A stretch of DNA of 7,222 bases, from the NCBI GenBank assembly GCA_041301185.1, contig JBFYSV010000116.1, positions 1 to 7,222 of the forward strand, given 5' to 3'. Both the position numbers and the translations under genes were made by a program. Positions 1 to 6,993 of this stretch are shown piece by piece. Below the pieces are notes generated by a model, which searched no databases, was not told the DNA's origin, and was given only the letters and a program-made list of their open reading frames with translations. The number at the start of each line of letters is the position of its first letter. Positions within the stretch are counted from its first letter, which is position 1. Origin of the DNA: JAQBDA01 sp041301185. GTDB taxonomy: Bacteria; Chloroflexota; Anaerolineae; Anaerolineales; UBA4823.

Positions 1-1
1 C

Positions 2-3000
2 GATATCCTGTTCCATACCCTGGTCGAGCGGTCTAACGATGGGATTGCCATCGTGCAGGACGCCCGGCTGGTTTATGTCAACGACCGGCTGGAAGATATC
101 TTGGGGTATTCGACCGGCGAGCTGTTGAATACCAGTTTCTTGCTTTACGCCCACCCCGACGAGCTAGAGAACCTGAACGATCATTACAACCGGCGCCTCT
201 CCGGGCAGGCTGTGGCGGAGGTCTATGAAAGCGCCCTCTTGCACCACGACGGCAGGCGGGTGGATGTCGAGATCAATGCCGGGATTGTCCCGTACCAGGG
301 CCGGCCGGCTGATTTTGTTTTCGTCCGGGATATCTCCGAGCGCAAGCGGGTTGAAGTGGCTCTGCGCCGCAGCGAGGAGCAATCTCGCTTCCTGGTCGAG
401 CATCTCTCTGATATGGTGTTTGTGGTAGACAGCGAGATCTGCATCAAGTTCGTGACCCCTTCGGTGGAGCGGGTTCTGGGGTACCCGCCCGGTGAGCTGA
501 TCGGCAGAAATGGGATGGAGCTGGTCCACCCGGACGACCTGCGGGTGGTGCAGAACGATCTGGACGCCGTCATGCGCAAGATTAATAACTATGAGCCGAC
601 CGAGTTCCGCCTGCGAACTTACTCGGGTGATTGGGTGGCGGTGGAGGCGATTGGTAACAACCTGCTGGATGCACCGGCGATCCAGGGAGTAATCATCACC
701 GTCCGTGAGATCAGCGCCCGCAAAGCCGCTGAAGAGGAGCTGCTACGCCTGAAGAGCTTCAACGAGCGGATTGTGCAGGGCATCGCCGAGGGGATTATCT
801 TGCAGGATGCCGAGGGCGGGATTACTTTTCACAACCCGGCTGCCGCGGCGATCTTGGGTTACCAGCCCGGCGAGCTAGATGGGATGCGCTGGATGGACAT
901 CATCCCCCAAGACCAGCACGCCCTGGTAAAGGCGGTCCATAAACAGCGCAAGGCGGGAGTGGCCGACCGCTACGAATTGCTGATGCAGCGCAAGAACGGG
1001 GATCGCATCGTTGCCTGGGTGAGCGGCAGCCCGCAATTTGAGGATGGCGAATTCAGCGGGGTGATGGCGGTCTTTACGGACATCAGCGAGCGCAAAGAGA
1101 CCGAGCTGCGAATCCGCCGCCTGCTGGAACAACAGCTGGTGGTCAACAGCCTGTCTTTAAGCCTGGGCGATCTGACCGACCTGAAGGATATTTACCGCAC
1201 AACCGGCGAGATGATTAAGAACCTGATGGATGTGGATGCCTTCATCATCGCGCTATTTGACCCGCGTCAGGGGAAGCTCAAGGCCGGTTTTGCTTACGCG
1301 TACGGCGAGTATTTTGACTCGCAGCAGCTCCCGGATTTTCTGCCAGGGGAGGCTGAGCACATCGGATTTTCGGCAAATGTCGAGAGAAGCCAGCCCCGCT
1401 ATATCCCCGATTACCCGGCGGTATGGCAACCCAACCAGGCAAGCAGCGAGAGCAGTAAGGATGATAGTGAGGCATACCGTAATCTGCTGAGGTTGATTGA
1501 GATTTATACCCGTTCTATACTATCGGTGCCGATGAATGTGGGCGGCGAGACGACCGGGGTGCTGACCGTGCACAGCCGCCACCCCAATGCCTACCACCCG
1601 GAGCATGTCGAGGTGCTTTCGGCGATGGCGAATATTGCTGCGATCGCGGTGCAGAATGCCCAGCTTCTGGAGCAAGCCCGCCAGGCTGCTGACCAGATCC
1701 AGCATATTTTGCAGACCGTACCGGAAGGCATGCTGCTGCTGGACGATGCCCGGCGAGTTGTCACGGCAAACCCGGCTGCCGCAAGTTACCTGGCGCTGCT
1801 GGGGGGAATTGAGGTAGGCGGTGTGCTGGAACAGATGGGCGAACGCCGCCTGGACGAGTTGCTCGCCCCGCAACCCGGCGGTCTGGGGCGGGAGGTCAGC
1901 ACGGGGGGGCGGGTGTTCGAGGTGGCGGCGCGGCCGATGGTAAGCGGTCCGGAGCGGGGTGGGTGGGTGCTGGTGATCCGCGAGGTGACCTTGGAGCGGG
2001 AGGTCGAGCGGTATAACCAACAGCAAGAGCGCCTGGCGACTGTCGGGCAGCTGGCAGCCGGGATTGCCCACGATTTTAACAATATCATGTCCACCATCGT
2101 GCTGTATGCCCAGATGTCGGCGCAATCTCCCTGGGTATCCAGCCAGGATCGCGAGCGGATGAGCACCATCTACCAGCAGGCGATGCACGCAACCGAGCTG
2201 ATCCGCCAGATCCTGGATTTCAGCCGGCGGGCGGTGCTTGAGCGCCAGCCGCTCTCACTGCGACCGCTGGTGAAAGAGCAGGTGCGCCTGTTCGAGCGGA
2301 CGCTGTCTGAGAATATCCGGATTGACCTGGCGGGGATGGATAAGCGCTGCGTGGTATATGCCGACCCGACCCGTATGCAGCAGGTGCTGATGAACCTGGC
2401 GCTGAACGCCCGGGATGCCATGCCGGACGGCGGCACCCTGCGGATTGGCTTGAACCTGATCGATATTCCCTCAGCAGACGCTGCTCCGTTGCCGGATATG
2501 CAGTCCGGAAAGTGGGTGCGCCTGACGGTGGCGGATAGCGGGGTGGGAATCGATCCGCAGGACATTGCGCATATCTTCGAGCCGTTCTTCACCACCAAAG
2601 GGCGCGGCGAGGGCAGCGGGCTGGGTCTGGCGCAGGTCTATGGGATCGTCAGCCAGCACGACGGTTTCATCGATGTGCAGTCCGAGCCCGGCAAAGGCTC
2701 AATGTTCAGCGTGTATCTGCCGGCGCTGCCGGAAGGTCTGGCAGGCCTGCCAGACCTGGATACCGGCCCGCTGGTGAGAGGCAGGCGGCAGACAATCCTG
2801 GTGGTGGAGGATAGCGTCTTCACCCGCCAGGCGCTGGTGGACAGCCTGGAGATGCTGAACTACCGCACGCTGACCGCTTCGAATGGCAGGCAGGCGCTGG
2901 ACATCCTGCTGGGAAAGCGCGGCGAGATCGACCTGGTGATCAGCGATGTGATCATGCCCGAGATGAGCGGTCTGGGGCTGGTGCGTGAGATGCTCGACCA

Positions 3001-3157
3001 GGGGATCAGTGTGCGGACGGTGCTGCTCACCGGGCATTATCCTGGTAAAGAGATGGAAGACCTGCGCAAAAGGGGGTTGATCGAGCTGCTGGATAAACCA
3101 CCCAGCCTGGAAAAGCTCTCTGAGACGGTGGGCAGGTTGTTGGGGGCAGGCAAATAG
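2..3157 (+). CDS. Multi-PAS/GAF hybrid sensor histidine kinase with C-terminal receiver domain (5' partial)
   Basis: This is a two-component hybrid kinase: it senses a signal, autophosphorylates on His and passes phosphate to its own receiver. The reading frame is open to the left edge, and the 17 codons before the first GTG (53) already encode PAS sequence, so the true start is outside the window. Numbering from that GTG, the order is: PAS 1 (to ~97, N-terminally cut), PAS 2 (~108-223), PAS 3 (~236-348), GAF (~362-540), PAS 4 (~550-645), HisKA (~655-726), HATPase_c (~770-890) and REC (~914-1030). Three PAS domains end in the usual D/EIS-x-RK motif. The H-box is GIAHDFNN with phospho-acceptor H673 (nt 2069-2071), resembling HPK4-type kinases. 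The N-box (N781, N785), G1 (DSGVGI, 828-833), F-box (FEPFFTTK) and G2 (GSGLGL, 854-859) are intact. REC keeps E919/D920, acceptor D965 (nt 2945-2947), T993 and K1015. No membrane segment is visible, so it is probably cytosolic. The signal, the output partner and any terminator after it are not evident. Confidence 0.95.
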   Translation, partial: DILFHTLVERSNDGIAIVQDARLVYVNDRLEDILGYSTGELLNTSFLLYAHPDELENLNDHYNRRLSGQAVAEVYESALLHHDGRRVDVEINAGIVPYQGRPADFVFVRDISERKRVEVALRRSEEQSRFLVEHLSDMVFVVDSEICIKFVTPSVERVLGYPPGELIGRNGMELVHPDDLRVVQNDLDAVMRKINNYEPTEFRLRTYSGDWVAVEAIGNNLLDAPAIQGVIITVREISARKAAEEELLRLKSFNERIVQGIAEGIILQDAEGGITFHNPAAAAILGYQPGELDGMRWMDIIPQDQHALVKAVHKQRKAGVADRYELLMQRKNGDRIVAWVSGSPQFEDGEFSGVMAVFTDISERKETELRIRRLLEQQLVVNSLSLSLGDLTDLKDIYRTTGEMIKNLMDVDAFIIALFDPRQGKLKAGFAYAYGEYFDSQQLPDFLPGEAEHIGFSANVERSQPRYIPDYPAVWQPNQASSESSKDDSEAYRNLLRLIEIYTRSILSVPMNVGGETTGVLTVHSRHPNAYHPEHVEVLSAMANIAAIAVQNAQLLEQARQAADQIQHILQTVPEGMLLLDDARRVVTANPAAASYLALLGGIEVGGVLEQMGERRLDELLAPQPGGLGREVSTGGRVFEVAARPMVSGPERGGWVLVIREVTLEREVERYNQQQERLATVGQLAAGIAHDFNNIMSTIVLYAQMSAQSPWVSSQDRERMSTIYQQAMHATELIRQILDFSRRAVLERQPLSLRPLVKEQVRLFERTLSENIRIDLAGMDKRCVVYADPTRMQQVLMNLALNARDAMPDGGTLRIGLNLIDIPSADAAPLPDMQSGKWVRLTVADSGVGIDPQDIAHIFEPFFTTKGRGEGSGLGLAQVYGIVSQHDGFIDVQSEPGKGSMFSVYLPALPEGLAGLPDLDTGPLVRGRRQTILVVEDSVFTRQALVDSLEMLNYRTLTASNGRQALDILLGKRGEIDLVISDVIMPEMSGLGLVREMLDQGISVRTVLLTGHYPGKEMEDLRKRGLIELLDKPPSLEKLSETVGRLLGAGK

Positions 3158-3181
3158 TCCAAAAATATGACCGGTTATAAA

Positions 3182-3210
3182 TTGACAATTTGGATAAATA
3201 ATAGTATATT
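3182..3210 (+). promoter_or_regulatory. Near-consensus sigma-70-type promoter upstream of the 5'-nucleotidase gene
   Basis: The sequence shows a perfect -35 TTGACA at 3182-3187, a 17-bp spacer and a -10 TATATT (5 of 6) at 3205-3210. It sits in an AT-rich stretch that contrasts with the flanking coding DNA. The predicted transcription start near 3217 would give a 5' leader of about 310 nt before the nucleotidase ATG at 3527. The -35 overlaps a short palindrome, AAATT-GAC-AATTT (3179-3191), which could be an operator or chance in AT-rich DNA. It is the best promoter in the window and most likely drives the nucleotidase-EEP pair. Confidence 0.75.
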
Positions 3211-3514
3211 AATCTAAATTTAACCTCCCAGAAACAGAAAATTGCAGAAATTGTGTTATAAATTTCGACAGAGATGGGATCAAAATCTGGACTAAATGGG
3301 GAAATAATCTCTGGTATATGCCGCCAAGCAAGATCTGAAATCCAGAAGACCGGTCGCTGACGCGGGGGTTGCTTCACTGCGGGCAGCCCCGATTGATCAT
3401 TCATCTGATTTACGAGCATATGATCCCTGGAAGGAGGTGTCACAGGAAGGAAGATCAGGGGAACAGATTGACCAGATAGACTAGATTGAATTCGAGCCGA
3501 AATTCTAGCCATAT
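3211..3514 (+). promoter_or_regulatory. Long 5' leader without a recognisable gene
   Basis: About 300 bases separate the predicted promoter from the nucleotidase ribosome binding site. I find no convincing coding sequence on either strand here. The clearest structure is a stem of GGGGTTGC (3365-3372) with GCAGCCCC (3383-3390), eight pairs including one G-U, around a 10-nt loop. It has no T-run after it, so it is not a standard terminator. Longer-range pairings are possible: TCTGGA (3286-3291) with TCCAGA (3341-3346), and CCCTG (3425-3429) with CAGGG (3456-3460). An imperfect 12-bp tandem repeat, AATTC-N-AGCC twice, lies at 3488-3511. I do not recognise a known riboswitch class. A regulatory leader is possible but unproven. 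Confidence 0.4.
3365..3390 (+). other. GC-rich hairpin in the leader
   Basis: An 8-bp stem (GGGGTTGC / GCAGCCCC, one G-U pair) closes a 10-nt loop. It lies about 150 nt into the predicted leader and 136 nt before the nucleotidase start. It is the most stable local fold I see in an otherwise AT- and purine-rich leader. No U-tract follows, so transcription termination is unlikely. It may stabilise the mRNA or form part of a larger structured element. Confidence 0.4.
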
Positions 3515-3526
3515 AAGGAGATCAGG

Positions 3527-5284
3527 ATGAAAAAGTCAGTGAGTGTGTTGTTGGTTTTGATCATTATCGCGATGCTTGTCGTTGCAATTCCGGCGTCAGC
3601 CAAGAAAGCTGACCCGCCAGGGCTGCTGGTGCAGCTCCAGCTGCTGGCATTCAACGACTATCACGGGCACGTCACGCCGACCGATGCCGGTACAGTAGAT
3701 GGCGTTCCTGCGGGCGGTGGGGAATATCTCTCTGCCAAGCTGAATGAATTACGAGCGGGCAACAAGTACAGCCTGACCGTTGCGGCTGGCGACCTGATCG
3801 GCGGATCGCCGGCATTTTCGGGGCTTTTCCGCGACGAGCCGTCAGTCGAATCGCTGAATGCCATGCACCTGGATGTATCCAGCGTGGGCAACCACGAGTT
3901 CGACGAGGGCGTGACCGAGCTGCTGCGCATGCAGAACGGCGGCTGCCATCCCGTGGACGGCTGCTTTTTCCCGGATCAACCCTACGCAGGCGCTAATTTC
4001 CAGTGGCTTGCTGCAAATGTCGTCAACGAGATGACCGGCGAGACTCCGCTGCCACCCTACTGGATTAAGAAGTTCCAAAGTGTCAAGGTAGGCTTCATCG
4101 GTATGACCCTGGAAGCGACTGATACCCTGGTAGCGGCCTCCGGCATCCAGGGCTGGGATTTCCTGGATGAGGCCGAGACGGCTAACGCCCTCGTCCCGAT
4201 TCTCAAGGCGCAGGGCGTGAATGCGATCGTCGTCTTGCTGCACGAAGGCGGCTCGCAAACCCCGCCCCCCGGGGCGATTGATGCCTGCGAAGGCATCTCC
4301 GGTCCGGTTGTTGCGATCAATGATGCCCTCGATCCGGCGATTGACGTGCTAATCACCGGCCATACTCACCTGCCTTATAACTGCGTGCTCCCCGACCCGG
4401 CTGGCCAACCGCGGATTGTGACGAGCGCCTACTCGTACGGGCGGGTGGTCTCTGAGATTGACCTCGTTCTCGACAAGCGCACCAGGGATGTGCGCCGCGA
4501 TTTGAGCACAGCGGTCAACCACCTGGTGGACCGGACCAGCCTGGCTCCTGATCCTGCGATCACTGCGGTGATCCAGAAGTGGCAGCCGCTGTACGATGCT
4601 GCTGGCAATACCCCGGTTGGGACGATCACTGCCGATATCAACCGCGGCGGGGTTGGCGGATCGGACCGCGGCGTCGAATCGGCAGCCGGCAACCTGGTGG
4701 CAGATGCCCAGCTGTGGGCCACCTCGGCTAACTTTGCGGATGTCGCTTTTATGAACTCGGGCGGCTTGCGCTCTGACTTGACTTACGCCGAGTCCGCGGG
4801 AGAGGGCGACGGTGTGGTTACCTTCGGCGAGGCATTCACCTTCCAACCGTTTGGCAACACCCTGGTGACGTTCCCGATGAGCGGCGCTGAGATCATATCG
4901 GTGCTGGAGGAGCAATGCCAGCCCGCCGGGTCCAGCCGCCCATTCCTGCATCTGGGTGTCTCGGAGGGATTTACGTACGATCTGGCAAAGACATTTGGTC
5001 TCGTAGATCATGACAATGATCCCGCTACCGCTCCGGTCAACTCGTGCACATCGGTGTCGATCACGAATGTGATGCTGAACGGGTTTGACTTAAATCCTGC
5101 TGGGATTTACTATGTGACGGTGAACAACTTCCTGGCAGATGGTGGGGATAATTTCTTCACCTTCGCCACGATCACCGCCCCGCGGCTGGACGGCGGCAAT
5201 GACTTGCAGGCGCTCATCAATTACCTGGGCGCGTTTAGCCCGGTCTCGCCACCCAGCATCGACCGGGTAAATGAATTGCCTTAA
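3527..5284 (+). CDS. Secreted 5'-nucleotidase / metallophosphoesterase (UshA-CD73 superfamily)
   Basis: The family is exported dinuclear-metal enzymes removing phosphate from nucleoside 5'-phosphates; some members also cleave 2',3'-cyclic nucleotides, UDP-sugars or NAD. The 585-residue length is typical. A signal peptide occupies residues 1-25 (MKK, a long hydrophobic core, then ASA before K26). The N-terminal metallophosphatase domain (~35-320) carries all metal motifs: NDYHGH (D44, H46), GD (D89), GNHE (N122, H123), H239 and GHTH (H279, H281). The C-terminal substrate domain (~362-570) has NSGGLR (N410, R415), a PFGNT loop (F442), and F535 with D541 in FLADGGD, matching the spacing of the base-stacking Phe and Asp in UshA/CD73. 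R381 probably matches another phosphate-binding Arg. Six cysteines follow the signal peptide (140, 146, 254, 286, 464, 507), which fits disulfides outside the cytoplasm. No LPXTG or C-terminal membrane anchor is seen. The ATG is set by AAGGAG at 3515-3520, six bases upstream. Exact substrate is unknown. Confidence 0.95.
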   Translation: MKKSVSVLLVLIIIAMLVVAIPASAKKADPPGLLVQLQLLAFNDYHGHVTPTDAGTVDGVPAGGGEYLSAKLNELRAGNKYSLTVAAGDLIGGSPAFSGLFRDEPSVESLNAMHLDVSSVGNHEFDEGVTELLRMQNGGCHPVDGCFFPDQPYAGANFQWLAANVVNEMTGETPLPPYWIKKFQSVKVGFIGMTLEATDTLVAASGIQGWDFLDEAETANALVPILKAQGVNAIVVLLHEGGSQTPPPGAIDACEGISGPVVAINDALDPAIDVLITGHTHLPYNCVLPDPAGQPRIVTSAYSYGRVVSEIDLVLDKRTRDVRRDLSTAVNHLVDRTSLAPDPAITAVIQKWQPLYDAAGNTPVGTITADINRGGVGGSDRGVESAAGNLVADAQLWATSANFADVAFMNSGGLRSDLTYAESAGEGDGVVTFGEAFTFQPFGNTLVTFPMSGAEIISVLEEQCQPAGSSRPFLHLGVSEGFTYDLAKTFGLVDHDNDPATAPVNSCTSVSITNVMLNGFDLNPAGIYYVTVNNFLADGGDNFFTFATITAPRLDGGNDLQALINYLGAFSPVSPPSIDRVNELP

Positions 5285-5359
5285 TCCGCCACAGCCCCAG
5301 CTGTACCGGTTCAGGCAATACACTGCCGGGCTGCTGCTGGCTTAAGCGAACAAATATAT

Positions 5360-5406
5360 GCCTCCATCCCCGGGTGAGGGTGCCTGGGGAGGGAGGCTTC
5401 TTTGTT
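5360..5406 (+). terminator. Terminator-like hairpin between the two phosphoesterase genes (possible attenuator)
   Basis: The stem is GCCTCC-A-TCCCC (5360-5371) pairing with GGGGA-G-GGAGGC (5386-5397): eleven pairs interrupted by one A/G mismatch, with a 14-nt loop. TTCTTTGTTT follows (5398-5407), giving a U-rich though interrupted tail. It begins 75 bases after the nucleotidase stop and its tail ends about 22 bases before the EEP ATG. That gap is too short for a promoter, and I see no good promoter between the nucleotidase stop and the hairpin. Transcripts of the EEP gene therefore probably read through it, which implies partial or conditional termination. It could instead act as a 3'-end stabiliser or processing site. 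Confidence 0.8.
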
Positions 5407-5415
5407 TACAAGTCC

Positions 5416-5423
5416 AAAGGAGG
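5416..5423 (+). promoter_or_regulatory. Ribosome binding site that fixes the EEP gene start at ATG 5429
   Basis: AAAGGAGG lies five bases before ATG 5429 and is nearly the full anti-16S complement. It rules out the in-frame TTG at 5402, which would place this site inside the coding region and add nine residues ahead of the signal peptide. The GGAGGC within it (5419-5424) is identical to the 3' arm of the upstream hairpin, so it could also pair with the hairpin's 5' arm GCCTCC (5360-5365). Confidence 0.85.
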
Positions 5424-5428
5424 CTTCG

Positions 5429-6673
5429 ATGTTAGTGGATTTAAAACGACAACGTAAACTGCTGTTCATCGGTGCTGTGCTGATATTCCTGGCGCTGATG
5501 GCACCAGCTGCACTGGCTGCTTCGCCTGACAAGGGAGGACCAATCCCGGTGCGTTTCGCGACCTTCAACGCGTCTCTGAACCGTAATTTTTCCGGTCAAT
5601 TGATCAGCGATCTCTCGGTGCCGGGCAATGCTCAGGCCAACGCGGTGGCAGAGATCATCCAACGCACCCGGCCAGACGTGCTGCTGATCAATGAGTTTGA
5701 TTTCGATGACGGCGGGGTAGCCGTCCATCTCTTCCAAGACAACTATCTATCGATCTCGCTCAACGGCGCCGACCCAATCGAATATCCATATCGTTATGTC
5801 GCCCCGTCGAACACTGGCATCCCATCCGGCTTCGACTTGAATAACAACGGCGTTGTGGCAGGACCGGATGATGCCTTTGGCTTTGGTTTCTTCCCTGGGC
5901 AATTCGGTATGGCAGTCTACTCTATGTACCCGATCGATTATGAGAGCATCCGCACGTTCCAATACTTCTTATGGAAAGATATGCCGGGCGCTATATTGCC
6001 AGACGACCCCAACACACCTGATCCTGCAGATTGGTACTCGCCCGAGGAGCTGGATGTATTCCGCCTGTCTTCGAAGAGCCACTGGGATGTGCCGGTCATC
6101 ATCGGTAATAAGACGGTGCATTTCCTGACCAGCCACCCGACGCCGCCCGTCTTCGACGGCCCGGAGGACCGCAACGGCAGGCGCAACTTCGATGAGATCC
6201 GTTTCTGGGCGGATTACATCCACCCTTCCCGCTCCGGCTATATCTATGATGACAACGGCAAGTATGGCGGGCTAACCCCGGGGGAGTCCTTTGTGATCGC
6301 CGGCGACCAGAATTCTGATCCCTTCGACGGCGACAGCATCCCGGGATCGGCGCAGCTGCTGATCGAACACCCTCTGGTAAACAGCAAGGTGACGCCCAGC
6401 AGCGAGGGGGCGGTGGAGCAGGCAGCCCTGCAGGGCGGGGCGAATACCACGCATACCGGAAACCCGGCTTATGATACGGCAGACTTCGCCGACAGCGCGC
6501 CCGGCAACCTGCGCGCCGACTATGTACTGCCCCGCAAACAGCTGCAAATTCTGGATGCGGGAGTCTTTTGGCCGCTCAGCACAGACCCGCTGTTCCGCCT
6601 GGTGGGCGCTTTCCCCTTCCCCAGCTCGGACCACCGGCTGGTATGGGTGGATGTAAGGGTGCCGGGCTATTGA
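5429..6673 (+). CDS. Secreted endonuclease/exonuclease/phosphatase (EEP) family protein
   Basis: EEP enzymes (DNase I / exonuclease III / sphingomyelinase fold) hydrolyse phosphodiesters or phosphomonoesters with a divalent metal. The protein is 414 residues from ATG 5429. Residues 1-30 form a signal peptide (KRQRK, a hydrophobic core, then ALA before A31). Catalytic-type motifs appear in family order: TFN (N47), INEFD (E89, metal ligand), TSHPTPP (H236), AGDQNSD (D293, N295), RADYVLP (D364) and SSDHRLVWVDV (D401, H402). A loop at 135-148 rich in D and N (DLNNNG then PDD) resembles a Ca2+-binding insert. The mature protein has no cysteine and no visible membrane or cell-wall anchor, so it is probably released. 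It lies 144 bp after the 5'-nucleotidase with no promoter seen between, suggesting one operon. Extracellular nucleic acid or nucleotide breakdown fits the pairing, but substrate cannot be told from sequence; a lipid or sugar phosphodiester is also possible. Confidence 0.92.
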   Translation: MLVDLKRQRKLLFIGAVLIFLALMAPAALAASPDKGGPIPVRFATFNASLNRNFSGQLISDLSVPGNAQANAVAEIIQRTRPDVLLINEFDFDDGGVAVHLFQDNYLSISLNGADPIEYPYRYVAPSNTGIPSGFDLNNNGVVAGPDDAFGFGFFPGQFGMAVYSMYPIDYESIRTFQYFLWKDMPGAILPDDPNTPDPADWYSPEELDVFRLSSKSHWDVPVIIGNKTVHFLTSHPTPPVFDGPEDRNGRRNFDEIRFWADYIHPSRSGYIYDDNGKYGGLTPGESFVIAGDQNSDPFDGDSIPGSAQLLIEHPLVNSKVTPSSEGAVEQAALQGGANTTHTGNPAYDTADFADSAPGNLRADYVLPRKQLQILDAGVFWPLSTDPLFRLVGAFPFPSSDHRLVWVDVRVPGY

Positions 6674-6698
6674 TCGGCTACCTTTGAAGTAAATATAT

Positions 6699-6738
6699 GG
6701 CAGGTTGCGGTGGCTCTGCTACCGCAACCTGCCTTTTT
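6699..6738 (+). terminator. Strong intrinsic terminator after the EEP gene
   Basis: A perfect 13-bp inverted repeat, GGCAGGTTGCGGT (6699-6711) and ACCGCAACCTGCC (6721-6733), closes a 9-nt loop and is followed directly by TTTTT (6734-6738). It starts 26 bases after the EEP stop codon. AAATATAT immediately before the stem gives a weaker U-rich tail on the other strand, so some bidirectional action is possible. This is the clear end of the nucleotidase-EEP transcription unit. Confidence 0.97.
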
Positions 6739-6917
6739 AAACCCGCGCGTCATCTGCCACCATCACGCCTCTTGATCTCCCCCATTTGGAGTAGTTATAG
6801 TTCCCCCGATAGGTGGATGTGACTATGATGCGTTTGTTATAGAATGAATTTACAGTAGTATGGCTACATCCTCCAGCGCGCCGAATAGGAATTCAACCGG
6901 CGTCTAATAGAATTGTG
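6739..6917. other. Intergenic region with no gene seen
   Basis: No coding sequence, tRNA or other known RNA is recognisable here. A long-range inverted repeat is present: GGATGT (6815-6820) with ACATCC (6866-6871), extended by two more pairs past one mismatch, enclosing about 45 bases. CCGGCGT occurs at 6897-6903 and again at 6935-6941, the second copy overlapping the first base of the predicted -10 of the next promoter. Either could be regulatory, but neither is strong enough to call. Confidence 0.3.
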
Positions 6918-6946
6918 TTTAATTTTCTCTAAAGCCGGCGTATAGT
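6918..6946 (+). promoter_or_regulatory. Probable promoter of the 49-residue membrane protein gene
   Basis: A -10-like TATAGT (6941-6946) lies 17 bp after a weak -35 TTTAAT (6918-6923). The overlapping TATAAC at 6946-6951 is an alternative -10. Transcription would start near 6953-6957, giving a leader of about 40 nt to the ATG at 6994. The strong upstream terminator means this small gene needs its own promoter, which supports the call. Confidence 0.5.
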
Positions 6947-6993
6947 ATAACGTTCGTGATATCCGAACTTGCGCTGGAAAGGGAGGTGAAGCG

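Noticed and set aside
53..55. GTG as the start of the sensor kinase
   Set aside because: The frame is open to the window edge and the preceding 17 codons encode the expected beginning of the same PAS domain, so the gene starts further upstream.
1520..2188. 222-codon open frame on the minus strand
   Set aside because: It lies wholly antisense to the GAF, PAS 4 and HisKA domains of the kinase; its low-complexity His/Pro/Arg-rich product is typical of a shadow frame in GC-rich DNA.
3420..3479. 19-codon leader peptide ORF starting at ATG 3420
   Set aside because: No ribosome binding site precedes it and its composition is unremarkable; AAGGAGGTG lies inside it, not upstream.
3027..3512. 161-codon open frame on the minus strand across the intergenic region
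   Set aside because: It overlaps the receiver domain of the kinase antisense, has no recognisable domain or ribosome binding site, and would cover a clear + strand promoter.
4349..5011. 220-codon open frame on the minus strand
   Set aside because: It is antisense to conserved motifs of the 5'-nucleotidase and encodes no recognisable domain.
5292..5333. CAGCCC/GGGCTG inverted repeat after the nucleotidase stop
   Set aside because: Only six pairs with a 30-nt loop and no U-tract; the hairpin at 5360 is far stronger.
5402..5404. TTG as the start of the EEP protein
   Set aside because: It lies in the hairpin tail, lacks its own ribosome binding site, and would put the AAAGGAGG site inside the gene; ATG 5429 fits the site and the signal peptide.
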